NCBI RefSeq assembly: GCF_020283565.1
Contig: NC_060065.1
Location: forward strand, 22,618,409 to 22,682,408
From: Trifolium pratense
Taxonomy: Eukaryota; Streptophyta; Magnoliopsida; Fabales; Fabaceae
Direction of reading: 5' to 3'
DNA length: 64,000 nt
Of the stretch, positions 24,527 through 35,165 are shown in pieces. Position numbers and translations under genes: made by a program. Numbering within the stretch: the stretch's first letter is position 1; each line of letters opens with the position of its first letter. The notes under the pieces are model-generated. The model was not told the origin of the DNA, made no database searches, and worked only from the letters and a program-made list of their open reading frames with translations.

Positions 24527-26605
24527 CGTTAATCAATTTAATTCATAAAAATTATTAACAAAATAGACATTAAAGACATGTTTACAAATTATGAAAAGGT
24601 TGAAAGCATCTCACTAAAATATTTGTTTGCTCTAATAATAATAGGAAGAAAAAAAAAAAGCAACACTCACATTCTCAATTGTTTGCAAGTGCTAATTGTA
24701 TATCTGATACTCCTTGTACTCCTTAGTCAGACGTCTAGGATCCTTCGTCCACAATAACCTCGACCATCCTCCTCCTCCTTGTTGTTCTTCCTCTTTCTTT
24801 TTCTGGTTTTGCTCAACTGAGCTATCTAAATGAAAGAATTGAAAAAGAATGGTAACGGTATACTACAATTGTAGTAAGCTAATTAAGCTATATTGACTAT
24901 ATATGTTGTAGTTAATATGTCTAGTGTATGTTTTTGTGATTTTCTTGGGTCTATGTCTATTTGCTATATATATTGATATGGAAATTGGACCGTTGCCAAT
25001 GAGGTGACAAAATGATTATATGATTTATGAGTAACGGGAAGGAATAGTTTTTTCTTGACTAAAAGGCTAGGGAAGGAATAGTTGTATAGCCGTTGGGATG
25101 TAAAAGGGCATAATCATTTTACAATATATAGCCCCATTTGGATTTTAATTTTATAATACTGTTATGGATTTTATATAAGACTACTGTATAACGTTACCGT
25201 TTGGATATAATTATAATTATTTTAGAATTTATGGCTCCGTTTGAATTTCTATTTTCTCAATTGAAAAGTATATATATGACGACACAACATTACTATTCAT
25301 GACTCTTTGAACTATTTTCAAAAGGTCTATCGCTTTTGGTGCTAGAAAGCCAAAAGTGTTAAATGCCAACGGTATAAAAAACGTGTCGATTGTCAGAACA
25401 CATTTTATCATATTTGACCATTTTGCTTGAAGCTGCTTTGAGAGCTGCCCGTGCCATAGTAAAATCCCCAACTCTCAGTCCCACAATTGGGGAAACTTCA
25501 ATCAAATCTACACAAACATGTTTTCCTCCCACCATCCATACAGCAGAACATCTGCAGGGCGAAGTGCATATATAATTTAACCCCTAAATTTCACAATTCC
25601 TAATTTATATTCCACCAAATCTAAAATTCCTATTGATTCAAGCCGAAAAATAGAGATAATGGGCGGTGATTCTATGTGTACAACAATGGCAGAGAGTGTC
25701 TGACAACATGCGTGAGAGCGTGACAGTGGCGTGGCGAAGGCAACGACGACGATAGTGATGGCGATTTTTTGTGGGAACAGAGAAGGTAAAATGGAAAGAA
25801 TATGAAAGTGAAACAAGTTAATAGGAAAATGAAAGTTTTTTAATTTTCTTTTTCAAATATATCGAATTGGTTCTTGCCTACTTGGACATGAGTTGTTGTC
25901 ACACCCACATCATACATTTTCAATACACGTACTTTTTTTTTTTACCAAAAAAAAAAATTATGAGTGAAAATTTAGAAACAATTTTGCTCATTTCCTCAAA
26001 AATAAGCACAAAACCACAAGGTGAATATAAATATAACACTTCAGTGGAGTGGTCGAATGTAAGAAAGACATTACCAGAAAATGCCATTGATGGACATGTA
26101 TTATATACTTTTAAATATATTTTGATTTCGTAAGGGGATGTAGCTCACATGGTAGAGCGCTCGCTTTGCATGCGAGAGGTACGGGGTTCGATACCCCGCA
26201 TCTCCATTTTTGATAATTGTTTTGGACTAATTTTTTTAAGTGCTTAATTGTATGAGATTTTATACATACATTTCTAACTTGAGCCTCTAATGTGATGCGA
26301 TAGGTTGCTTCAGAAGCTCTATATGCACAACAAGTTAGTTGCTCACACGAATTTAAAGCAGATTCTGAGATTGAAACTTGAAAGAACATTAAAAATCCTA
26401 AGAAGATTTCCAAAGGGAACATCCATCCCCTAATAAAGGACACTATTGAAGATATGCTTGAAGAAGAGGAGATAGAAAAGAGCTTGTTAAAGAAGCATAG
26501 CAGAATCAAGCAGAGCAGGAAGGAGTCATGTGATGTGGCCATTGCCAATGATAGGGAAGAAGATACTATGTTGTTTTTGAACCAAATACTGCACAACTTA
26601 AATTT
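24524..26605. repeat. Host inverted repeat, left arm
   Basis: This ~2.1 kb is repeated in reverse in 28368-38998. Examples: 24524-24800 matches 38998-38720, 25229-25390 matches 38310-37310 around a hAT, and the tRNA gene at 26134 matches that at 28832. The outer part looks nearly identical; the inner part (around 26200-26600) differs by small indels. No convincing protein gene was found. A short shared reading frame in the inner part (26304 onward, mirrored at 28660-28466) has no family I recognise. Confidence 0.85.
26134..26206 (+). tRNA. tRNA-Ala (anticodon UGC)
   Basis: A 73-nt cloverleaf can be drawn: acceptor stem GGGGATG/CATCTCC with discriminator A, D arm GCTC-GAGC, anticodon stem CTCGC/GCGAG with loop TTTGCAT giving anticodon TGC, and T arm CGGGG-TTCGATA-CCCCG. 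No intron. A TTTTT run (26207-26211) follows at once as RNA polymerase III terminator. It lies in the host inverted repeat, so it has an inverted twin at 28760-28832. Confidence 0.9.
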
Positions 26606-28367
26606 AAGCATATATATGATGTTTTAAATTAGGTAAACTCATTGGAACCTAATTCCATTGCTACATGAAATGAGTTAAACTCATTGGAACCTAATTCCAT
26701 TGCTACATGAAATGAGTTAATAGAGAATTTTTGGCTAAGTATTTCCATCCCGTCAAAGAATGCAAAGATGATTAACGAAATCACATCATTTAGGCAAAGA
26801 GAGGACGAATCATCGTTTGATCCTTGTAAAAGATTTATGAAATTGACAAGTCATACACGTAGGGTTTTGCACTAATTGAGAGCATCACTGCATCCAACAT
26901 ATTTCTTGATGAGGGTGTTAAAGTTAACCCTCATGGATATGATCTCTTTCTTATCACTTGTTACTTACGACTGTGTGTACTTGCACTGTGGCTAATACCC
27001 AAGGCATAGAAGAAGCATTTTCTACGGGCTCCCGAAACCACCAGCCACCCTGAACTAATTCATAATGAGCCCACCAACTTCCTGGCATGATGCCCACGGT
27101 TAAAAACCACCGATATGTCAAGTACTAGGAATCAAATTCAGGTTCTTCTAAACGATTCGTCTTAAGAGAATTTCATCAACCGTTAAGTCGAATTTTAAAT
27201 AGATACTGATAGCTTGTCCAAGAATTTATTTATTTTTTATTTGGAACAAATTTCTTTATTTCTATGGATTAGACAAGTTCAAGACTTGACCACTAAACAA
27301 TCCTCGCATCAAAGACCAACTCACAACAAGTTTTAGACTCATTTACATACATTTATACTAAAAAAAAAAAACATTTTTTTTTTTTACAATTAAGCTTATT
27401 CGTCTTTGAAAGCATAATTTATTGTCATATTAATCTTTGAATATATTGAAATTACAAACACATTCCTAATTTTTTTTTCTAATTTTAGACTACATTGACT
27501 AAGGAAAAAACCAATCGTTAGTTGGTTCAGTGGTGATTGGCGTTAAACTTGGTAGGGAGGACCTCGGTTTGATCCCCGCAACTGCGATCGGGAGAGGGCT
27601 GAAACCACTTGATGCCAGAACTTAGCCCCGAACCAGATTCAACTAGTGGTGAAAAACAAAAAAAAATTGACTAAGGAAAAATACATTTGAAGAGGATTAA
27701 ATTGACTAATTTGAGGAACAAAGTGACCGATAAAAGATACATTTATATAAATATGGCTAATACTACGATGACCACCTTCACAACGAGTTATACTTTAGGG
27801 ATAAAAATAATGTTTGTCCTAAAAGATATTTAGAAGTTAGGACGCATGACATGAAGGTTGGCTTGGTGTAGGTTGTGTTATAAGTTGGGATTAGGACAAG
27901 TCTAGTGAAACTGAAAATAGTGAATAGTACACAAAATCAAAAACAGCCACACTTGTGAGGTGAGCAACAAAACAAACACACTTTCCTTCCACCATTTCAT
28001 TTACAAAGTAACTAACTCATCACAAACAAATTCAACTAACTTCAATTCCATTTCTTCATCCAATCAATCAATGGTTTCTTCTGTTTCTGCTTCTCACCTC
28101 TGTATTTCAACAATCATACTACAAAGAATCACCTTTGTATTCCAAAAATCTTATTGTTGACTAAAATAAAAACCACAAGCTATGTTCAAATCATACTACA
28201 AAGAATCAAACTTAAAGCACAATACAGACCCTCAAAAAGAAAGATAGAGGCACTACTACCAAGAGCTACTAGAGAAAACAAAACCATTTCACAACACAGT
28301 AGATTACATACAACAAATAGAACCTCCTACACCCAAACAATCCATATACTCTATATAAATAAAAAAA
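26606..28367. other. Spacer of the host inverted repeat
   Basis: AT-rich non-coding sequence between the two arms. It holds a SINE (27510-27665), a directly repeated 50-bp segment near 26630-26720 (ACTCATTGGAACCTAATTCC twice), and poly-A/T runs. Small open frames near 27960-28370 are not conserved in composition or motifs, and I do not call them genes. Confidence 0.6.
27510..27665 (+). mobile_element. tRNA-derived SINE, 156 bp
   Basis: Pol III-type internal promoter: A box in TTGGTTCAGTGGT (about 27522-27534), B box in GGTTTGATCCC (about 27574). The body ends in an A-rich tail. It is flanked by a perfect 16-bp target duplication ATTGACTAAGGAAAAA (27494-27509 and 27666-27681). It resembles SINEs seen often in legume genomes; the exact family is not determined. 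Confidence 0.85.
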
Positions 28368-28759
28368 TTTAAGTTGTTTAGTATTTGGTTCAAAAACAAT
28401 ATAGTATCTTCTTCCATATCATTGGCAATGGCCACATGAGTCCTTCCTGCTCTGCTTGATTCTTGCTATATATGCTTCTTTAACAAGTTCTTTTCTATCT
28501 CCTCTTCTTCAAGCATATCTTCAATAGTGTCCTTTAGGAATGGATGTTCCCTTGGAAAGCTTCTTAGGATTTTTAATGTTCTTTCAAGTTTCAATCTCAG
28601 AATCTGCTTTAAATTCGTGTGAGCAACTAACTTGTTGTGCATATAGAGCTTCTGAAGCAACCTATCGCATCACCACTATAGATTAGAGGCTCAAGTTAGA
28701 AATGTAAAATCTCATACAATTAAACACTTAAAAAAATTAATCCAAAAATATATCAAAAA

Positions 28760-28832
28760 TGGAGATGCGGGGTATCGAACCCCATACCTCTCGCATGCAA
28801 AGCGAGCGCTCTACCATGTGAGCTACATCCCC
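28760..28832 (-). tRNA. tRNA-Ala (anticodon UGC), inverted copy
   Basis: The minus-strand twin of the gene at 26134. It has the same acceptor, D and anticodon arms and anticodon TGC. In the T stem the first pair is T:G rather than C:G. It could still fold. The downstream T run is interrupted (TTTTTGA on the minus strand). Confidence 0.85.
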
Positions 28833-29038
28833 TTACAAAATTAAAATATATTTAAACGTATATGATACATGGTAATGTCTTTCTTACATTCGACCACTCT
28901 ACTGAAGTGTTTAATTTTCTTTAAAGAGAGTGCACGACTTGCAGCGATATATACAAACTAGCAGGACACCCGTGCGTCCGCACGGGAGTCGCGGCGTTGC
29001 CGCTCCTCACTTGGTAAGATGAAAGGATATAATATTTG

Positions 29039-29629
29039 TGTTCTGGACTGGGCCAATGGCTAACCCAATCCCTTCTGCCCGACATTTTGGGCAGAACCCA
29101 ATAAGGGGAGACTTCCCCGACACGTCAGCCAATGACGAGTCCTGCTCGACTTAACAGATTAGCACCACGTTAACCACGTGCCCATACATCCGCGCATATT
29201 GATCCGTTTCACCGTAGCTTAACAGCTAAGCAGCACGTTTAGCACGTGCTCCTTTATCCAACCACATCCGTCACGGAGCCTATCCTTTACCCGCGAATAG
29301 CGGAACGGCTCCAACCAAGATAGAGGCAAATAACGGCCTTCCCCTACGATACAGGGACTATCTTGGCAGTTGAGTCTATTGGGCCGGTTATCCCGGCCCA
29401 ACAGACCAACCTTTGGCCCAGCGCTGGGGGCACTATATAAGCTCTCATAGACAGGAGAGCCAGGTATTCTGAATCATTCTATACCTTACTTTCTCTCTCT
29501 TCTCTTGTATCTCCCTTGTTCTCTTTGCTGACTTAAGCATCGGAGCACCTGCAGGTACAAACCCCCCCTTCGGTGTGGAAGCTTGCTCAACGGACCGGCC
29601 TCAACCTTTCTGATCAACAGGTTAGATCA
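29039..29629. mobile_element. Solo LTR, 591 bp, with 5-bp target duplication
   Basis: It begins TGTTCTGGAC and ends TTAGATCA (TG...CA). The flanking 5-bp direct repeat is ATTTG (29034-29038, 29630-29634). The related unit at about 30340-30360 reads AATATTTGGTAAAA without the insert, confirming both ends. A TATA-like CTATATAAG lies near 29432 followed by a pyrimidine-rich stretch. It is much GC-richer than its surroundings. No internal region is present, so it arose by LTR-LTR recombination. Confidence 0.85.
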
Positions 29630-31571
29630 ATTTGGTAAAAAAAAATAGAAAAAGAACAATGGTAAAACCATCACAAAAAAACTTCAGGTCTCCGTATTAA
29701 TTTAGGAATATAAATATAGATAATGTAGAAATTATGAAGAAAAAAATAGGCTACCTTATTAATATATTAGTAAAAACATAGGTGTTGAAAAATCACAAAA
29801 AAAAACTTATGTCCATGTATTAATATATGAGTATAAATATAGTCCCGTAAAAATTATTAAAAAATAGGCAATCATATTAAAATGTTAGTGAAAATATAGG
29901 ATAGGTCTCGCAACAGTCATCAAAATAATTAGGTCATCGTATTAAATATGAGTATAACCAGAAAAATTGTAAAAAAAAATAGACAACTTAATTTTTATTT
30001 TATTTTTGTTTCAAACAACTTAATTAATATATAATTAAAAGTATAAGTCCCGTAGAAACCACACAAACAAAAAAGTTTCCATATTAATATATGAGTTTAA
30101 ATATAGGTCCCGCAGATGTTATAAAAGAATGAGCAAACTTATTAATATGAGTAAAACACATAGGTTCCCATGTACCAAAAAAAAAACACATAGGTCCCCA
30201 GAAATCACACAAAAGATTAGGATCTCGTATTAATATATAATTACAAATATAGGTCTAAAAAAATAGTAAAAAATTGAAAACTTCACTTAATAACATAAAA
30301 TAGTAATTTATTGGGAAGTAGATTAAAAGATTAAAAAAATAGAAAGATATAATATTTGGTAAAAAAAATAGAAAAAGAACAATGGTAAAACTATCACAAA
30401 AAAACCTTATGTCTCCGTATTAATATTTGAATATAAATGATAATGTAGAAATTATGGAAAAATAGGTTACCTTATTAATATATTAGTAAAAACATAGGCC
30501 TTGTAAAAACCACCAAAAAATTAGGTCCCTGTATTAAATATATGAGTATAAATATATCCTTTTAAAATTATTAAAAAATAGGTAACCTTGTTAATATGTT
30601 AGTGAAAATATAGGTCTCACAAAAATCATCAAAATAATTAGGTCACCGTATTAAATATGAGTATAACCCGTAAAATTGTAAAACAAAATAGGCAACTTAA
30701 TTAATATATAAATAAAAGTATAAGCTCCGTAGAAATCACAAAAAAAAAGTTTCCATATTAATATATGAGTATTTTATAGGTTTCGTATATGTTATAAAAG
30801 AACGGACAAACGTATTAATCATATTAATATGAGTAAAAAACATAGGTCCCGCATAAATCACACAGAAGATCAGGTTATCGTATATTAATATATGAGTATA
30901 AATATAAGTTCACAAAAAATAGTTAAAAACTGTAAATTTTATTAATAAGAGTAAAAGCATAGGCCCTGCGTACGTGTATGATATAAACTGTTGTTGTTTT
31001 GTTTGGCACACCTTGTGCCAATCAGGACTCATTATTAATAATAAAATTCATTTTAGTTTGTTAAAAAAAAAACACAGGCACCGCAGAAATCACACAAAGG
31101 ATTATATCCTTCTGTTAATGCATGAGTATAAATATATGTCAAGAATGAGCAACCTTATTAATATATTAATAAAAAAAATATATGGCTCGTAAAAATGAAC
31201 AAAATAATTAGGTTCTTGTATTAATATTTGATCTAGTATAACCCGTAAAATTATAAAAAAATAAACAACTTTATTAATATATGATTAAAATTATAAGTCT
31301 CGTACAAATAAAAAAAAAAAAGTTATCTTATTAATTGATGAGTATAAATATATATAATCCTACATAAATTATTAAAGAACATGAAATCTTATTAATAAGA
31401 GGAAAAACATATGCCACTTTTTGCTTTTTCATAGCCGCCCCACAACAACAACATAGTAAACCCTACTTTTTGCTTTTTATTCTTGTTCATCTTTCAAAGA
31501 GGGGTGATTTTGGATCAATTTTGATCTAAAATCACCCCTTTTTGATTGTTTTATATATTTTTTTATTTAAA

Positions 31572-32461
31572 GGCTTTAATGCAGTTTTGGTCCCCCTATT
31601 TTCAATTTCTTGAAGTTTTGATCCCCTATTTTAAAAACCAACTTTTTGGTCCCCCTATTTTAATTTTTCTTGAGTTTTGATCCCCGCTCCATTTTAGGGT
31701 CAATTTTGATGACATGTCAAGGTCATTAATGACATGACATTGCACATTTGGCAAAAACATTATCCATGTCATCAATTTGGTATTTATCTTGTTTTATGGA
31801 TTAATGTTTGTTCTTCATTTATTTTCTGCAACTCAATATTAAAAATATGATCTTCCACTCTTTGGGTTTTAGGGTTTGTTGTTGTGGATGAAACTTATTT
31901 TGAAGGAAGGGTTAATAGTAATGGAGTGAATGATGGTGGTGATAGAAACATATGACGAAGGATGGCGATGGCGTTGAAGATATGATTAAAGAGAGGGATA
32001 AAAAATATCAATCACTAATTAATATATTTAACTTTTTTTTATAGATTCTTTTAATTTTCTTAATATTTAAAATATATTTATTGAAATGGAAGAAAAAGTT
32101 TAATGACATGAATATTGTTTTGGCCAAGTATGTCATGTCATTAATAATCTTGACATGTCATCAAAATTGACCATAAAATGGAGTGGGGGACCAAAACTCA
32201 AGAAAAATTAAAATAGGGGGACAAAAAAGTTGGTTTTTAAAATGGAAAATGCTAAACAATGCCAAATATAGTAATATCACATTGAAGTTTGTGCAGTCAA
32301 CGCCTCGAAAGTGTAAACATTGTTATTTTAAATTTTAAAATTTCCTTTTTTGGTTTCCTTAACCAGTGCCCCGGGGGCACCGGTTAGCATCACCCTTTTA
32401 AAATAGGGGGATCAAAACTTCAAAAAATTGAAAATAGGGGGACCAAAACTCCATTTAAGCC
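31572..32461. mobile_element. Mutator-like non-autonomous element, 890 bp
   Basis: Terminal inverted repeats begin GGCTTTAATGCAGTTTTGGT and end ACTCCATTTAAGCC, continuing inward for over 100 bp (GGTCCCCCTATTTT on both sides, and a TTGACATGTCA-type segment). The 9-bp target duplication is TTATTTAAA (31563-31571, 32462-32470). It is of the same broad type as the MITE in EPRV-B copy 3. No transposase. Confidence 0.8.
32243..32395. mobile_element. Small MITE nested in the MULE arm, about 153 bp
   Basis: It splits the right MULE terminal repeat, which continues on both sides. Ends are GGAAAATGCTAAAC and GGTTAGCATCACCC, an imperfect inverted repeat. The flanks share TTTTAAAA. Inside is the palindromic CCCCGGGGG. 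Confidence 0.6.
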
Positions 32462-33591
32462 TTATTTAAATAAATGATTTTTCACACATTCTTATGTTTC
32501 ATTTGAGTTTTCTTTTGTTGTTCTTGTATGATGTTGTTTTAATCCCGTCTTAGTGCAGAGTTTTTTTGTCTTGAGTTCGCGTCTTGGTACGGTGTCCGGT
32601 TTAATTCCGTTGTAGTACAATGTTTGTTTTGTTCAGATTTGCTCCGATTCAGATTCAGTGCAGATTCACACGTACTCTACTTACTTGAATAAATGAATAT
32701 TGTTTGTTGTTAGTCTAAAAAAAAAGAAAAACATAGGTCCCGTAGAATTCACACGAAAGATTATGTCCCCATATTAATATATGACTATAACTCGTAAAAT
32801 TATAAAAAAAAAATAAACAACTTTACTAATATATGAGTAAAAATATAAGACCCGTAGATATATCCATAAAAATTAGGTTCCCGTATTAATTTGAATATAA
32901 CCCGCAAAATTATTTTAAAAAAATAGGCAACATAATATTTTAGTCCTTTTTTTTCTCCATTAATTTTCTTCCGCATAGAAAAATCTCATAAGAACGAAAG
33001 TCATATCTTTCTTATTATATCTTTCTTGTGTGATTTGTTTATGGTTTTGTTTCTCTGACTCTTTGTAAACTTTTGTAGTCTACCTCGGTACGTCTTGTGT
33101 TGGGGAGGTTTTCTATGTTACTATATCTCATTTTGGTTTGTTAAAAAAAATATTAGTCCTTATATCAAAAACAAAAAATCTTAAAAAAAAAAAAAACTTC
33201 TAAAAAATGTCATTTATTTTTCAACTATTTTCAACTTTGTATTTAATTTTTACTGTTTTTTTTAAACTAAATGTATCATTCACGCGCAACTGTAGAGAAT
33301 AATCCTCTTGAGGTAACTGACAATTTTTATTGTTTTTGTCTCACCTTTTTTTTACGGGAGTTTTTCAGTTTTTCTCCCACCATATTCTTGTATTAAATTA
33401 ATTAAATTTATTTAGTTGAACTACAAATTGAAAATTAACTTAATTAAATATTGGATTGAAGTCCATAAATCAAGTTGAGTGAATCTAAAATAACGAAACA
33501 TAAACAATAAATGATAAAATTACACTAAAGAAAGGGTTGGACTCAAATAAAATATCATAAATAAATGGAAACAACACCATGTACCTCTATA

Positions 33592-33843
33592 TCTACTATA
33601 TAAGAAAAGAAGGTACATATGAAATCCCTAATTTGCCCCTTTTTTATTTTTTGACACATAATCAATTCAGGGTTATTTTGTGTCTTTATTAAAAAAAGTT
33701 AGTAGAAAAATGCTAAAAAATTTCTTAGTAGGAATCGAACCCTTAACCTTTTAGTTACACTTCTTATTAGATTTACCACTAAGCCATATGCTAAAAAATA
33801 TAACAAATTAATTCATATGTACCTTCTTTTCTTATATAGTAGA
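33592..33843. mobile_element. 252-bp element with 32-bp inverted ends, holding a tRNA-like core
   Basis: 33592-33623 and 33812-33843 are perfect inverted repeats that begin TCTACTATATAAG. The right end coincides with the proposed Helitron 5' end, so this may be an independent MITE or a doubled Helitron terminus. I could not find a clean target duplication. Confidence 0.55.
33731..33786 (-). other. tRNA-like sequence with A and B boxes
   Basis: On the minus strand TGGCTTAGTGG (33786-33776) fits an A box and GGTTCGATTCC (33741-33731) a B box, at tRNA-like spacing. A full cloverleaf does not form well, so it is more likely a tRNA-derived retroposon head or tRNA pseudogene than a working gene. 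Confidence 0.4.
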
Positions 33844-34962
33844 TTAGAGACCATATATATTCACCTTGTGGTTTTGTGCTTATTTTTGAGGAAATGAGCA
33901 AAATTGTTTGTAATTTTTTTTTTTTGGTAAAAAAAAAAAAAGTATGTGTATTGAAAATGAGAGCGGCTTTGCTCCTTTTCTATTAGCTCCTTTTAGTCCT
34001 TTTCTTCTTATGGATGTGTGACATGTGGCAAACTTTAATCTAAAGGCTGGTATTAAAAACTTAAAATTAAATAGAAGAAACAAAATTGAAACGGCGTTTC
34101 CATCTACCTCCCTCGGTTTTTCTCATCGCCGTCAATGTTGCACCGTCGCCGCCTCTCACCGTTTGTCACAGTGGCAACGCACTTCAAGGGGAATTTGATT
34201 TTCTGTGATTCAGAATATTGCAACAAAGGGGAATTTGATTTCTTCTTTCAATGTTAGTAACAATAATTCTTCTATAAGATTCTTAAATTATTCTTCCAGT
34301 GACGTTGACATGAGATTTGCTCCGGCGGCGAGGCGATGGAGATGTAGAAGTATGTTTCGAACGGGGCTAGAATGGTGAGCGTCGCTGCTGGGACAGATGG
34401 AGCAAAGCAGCGGCGAGAGCTATAGAAGTTAGGAGAAGAAGAGGCAGCGCGATGCTAGGAGAAGGTGAAAAACATTTCAAATCTTTTTTTTACTGAACAA
34501 TAATATAATACACAAATAATATAGTATAGCCTTATAATCTCAACCGTTCCTTTCCTTTTTCCCACATGTCATCCATCTGATCAATAAAAGGAATAAATGG
34601 AGCTAATAGAAAAGGAGCAAAGTTGCTCTCATTGAAAATGGAGTTAGGATCCTCTCCATTTCCAATTCTTTCCATTTCCTCCATTATTATATAGTTTTGA
34701 GAATATAAATGCAAAAATGCAAAAAAGTACGTGTATTGAAAATGGAGTTAGGATCCTCTCCATTTCCAATTCTTTTCTTATATAGTAGATTAGAGACCAT
34801 ATATATTCACCTTGTGGTTTTGTGCTTATTTTTGAGGAAATGAGCAAAATTGTTTCTAATTTTTTTTTTTTTTGGTAAAAAAAAAAAGTACGTGTATTGA
34901 AAATGGAGTTAGGATTCTCTCTATTTCCAATTCTTTCCATTTCCTCCATTATTATATACTTT
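33824..34962. repeat. Local direct duplication in the right arm
   Basis: The segment TTCTTTTCTTATATAGTAGA through the host stretch GTGTATTGAAAAT occurs at 33824-33958 and again at 34770-34905. A second segment, GAAAATGGAGTTAGGATCCT onward, occurs at about 34634, 34738 and 34900. The left arm has a single version, so these duplications arose in the right arm only, after the Helitron end was present. Confidence 0.7.
33959..34630. mobile_element. Mutator-like element, 672 bp, possibly with captured gene sequence
   Basis: Ends GAGAGCGGCTTTGCTCC and its inverted partner with two mismatches over 32 bp; both continue TTTTCTATTAGCTCC. The 9-bp target duplication is ATTGAAAAT (33950-33958, 34631-34639). 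The interior (about 34090-34450) is distinctly GC-rich (CGCCGTC, CGTCGCCGCC, GGCGGCGAGGCG), unlike the surroundings, as in Pack-MULEs that capture host gene fragments. I cannot name a source gene. Confidence 0.75.
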
Positions 34963-35165
34963 TTTTAATGTATGATGTGGGTGTGACAACAACTCATGTC
35001 CAAGTAGGCAAGAACCAATTCGATATATTTGAAAAAGAAAAATAAAAAACTTTCGTTTTCCTATTAACTTGTTTCACTTTCATATTCTTTCCATTTTACC
35101 TTCTCTATTCCTGCCAAAAATCTCCATCACTATCGTGGTCGCTGCCTTCGCCACGCCACTGTCAC

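Larger units (their letters stand above)
31412..32725 (+). mobile_element. 5'-truncated retroposon (LINE 3' UTR-like) carrying a MULE
   Basis: The array is interrupted between GAAAAACATA (about 31402-31411) and the same 10 bp at 32726-32735. The insert ends in a poly(A) run (32717-32725), as expected for target-primed reverse transcription. Outside the nested MULE the sequence is non-coding, T-rich 3' UTR-like. No ORF was recognised. Confidence 0.45.
29630..33250. repeat. AT-rich degenerate tandem array inside the Helitron
   Basis: Two alternating, diverged units of roughly 55-60 bp recur many times: one like ATAGGTCCCGTAGAAATCAC followed by CCGTATTAATATATGAGTAT, the other with TTATTAAAAAATAGGCAACC. 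A higher-order copy of about 725 bp is visible: TAGAAAAAGAACAATGG occurs near 29645 and again near 30370. Retroposon and DNA-element insertions break it at 31412-32725. No gene. Confidence 0.7.
28957..33843 (-). mobile_element. Probable non-autonomous Helitron with many nested insertions
   Basis: On the minus strand the 3' end has the hallmarks of a Helitron: hairpin CCCGTGCG-GA-CGCACGGG (28986-28969), seven bases, then CTAGT (28961-28957) followed by T. The proposed 5' end is TCTACTATATAAG at 33843, preceded by A, consistent with insertion between A and T. No Rep/helicase gene is present. Much of the inside is an AT-rich repeat array and later insertions. The 3' end is well supported; the 5' end is inference, because the left arm lacks a clean empty site (about 50 flanking bp also differ). 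Confidence 0.5.

Noticed and set aside
24734..24840. Possible small host gene start (GAGGAGGATGGTCGAGG, minus strand)
   Set aside because: The frame closes after about ten codons.
26111..26611. 166-codon minus-strand frame in the left arm
   Set aside because: It overlaps the tRNA gene on the other strand, is broken in the right arm, and has no recognisable domain.
27960..28372. Two short + strand frames in the inverted-repeat spacer
   Set aside because: Low complexity, Ser/Thr-rich, with no motif, and adjacent to poly(A)-like sequence.
28466..28660. 64-codon frame with an Arg/Glu-rich C-terminus (EDMLEEEEIEK) in the right arm
   Set aside because: Its partner in the left arm is frameshifted and I recognise no family. 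It could be an old exon remnant but cannot be supported.
29219..29401. 60-codon frame in the solo LTR at 29039-29629
   Set aside because: LTR-internal chance frame in GC-richer sequence.
34532..34949. Overlapping minus-strand frames with MEEMERIGN repeats
   Set aside because: They come from the local direct duplication and cross element boundaries.
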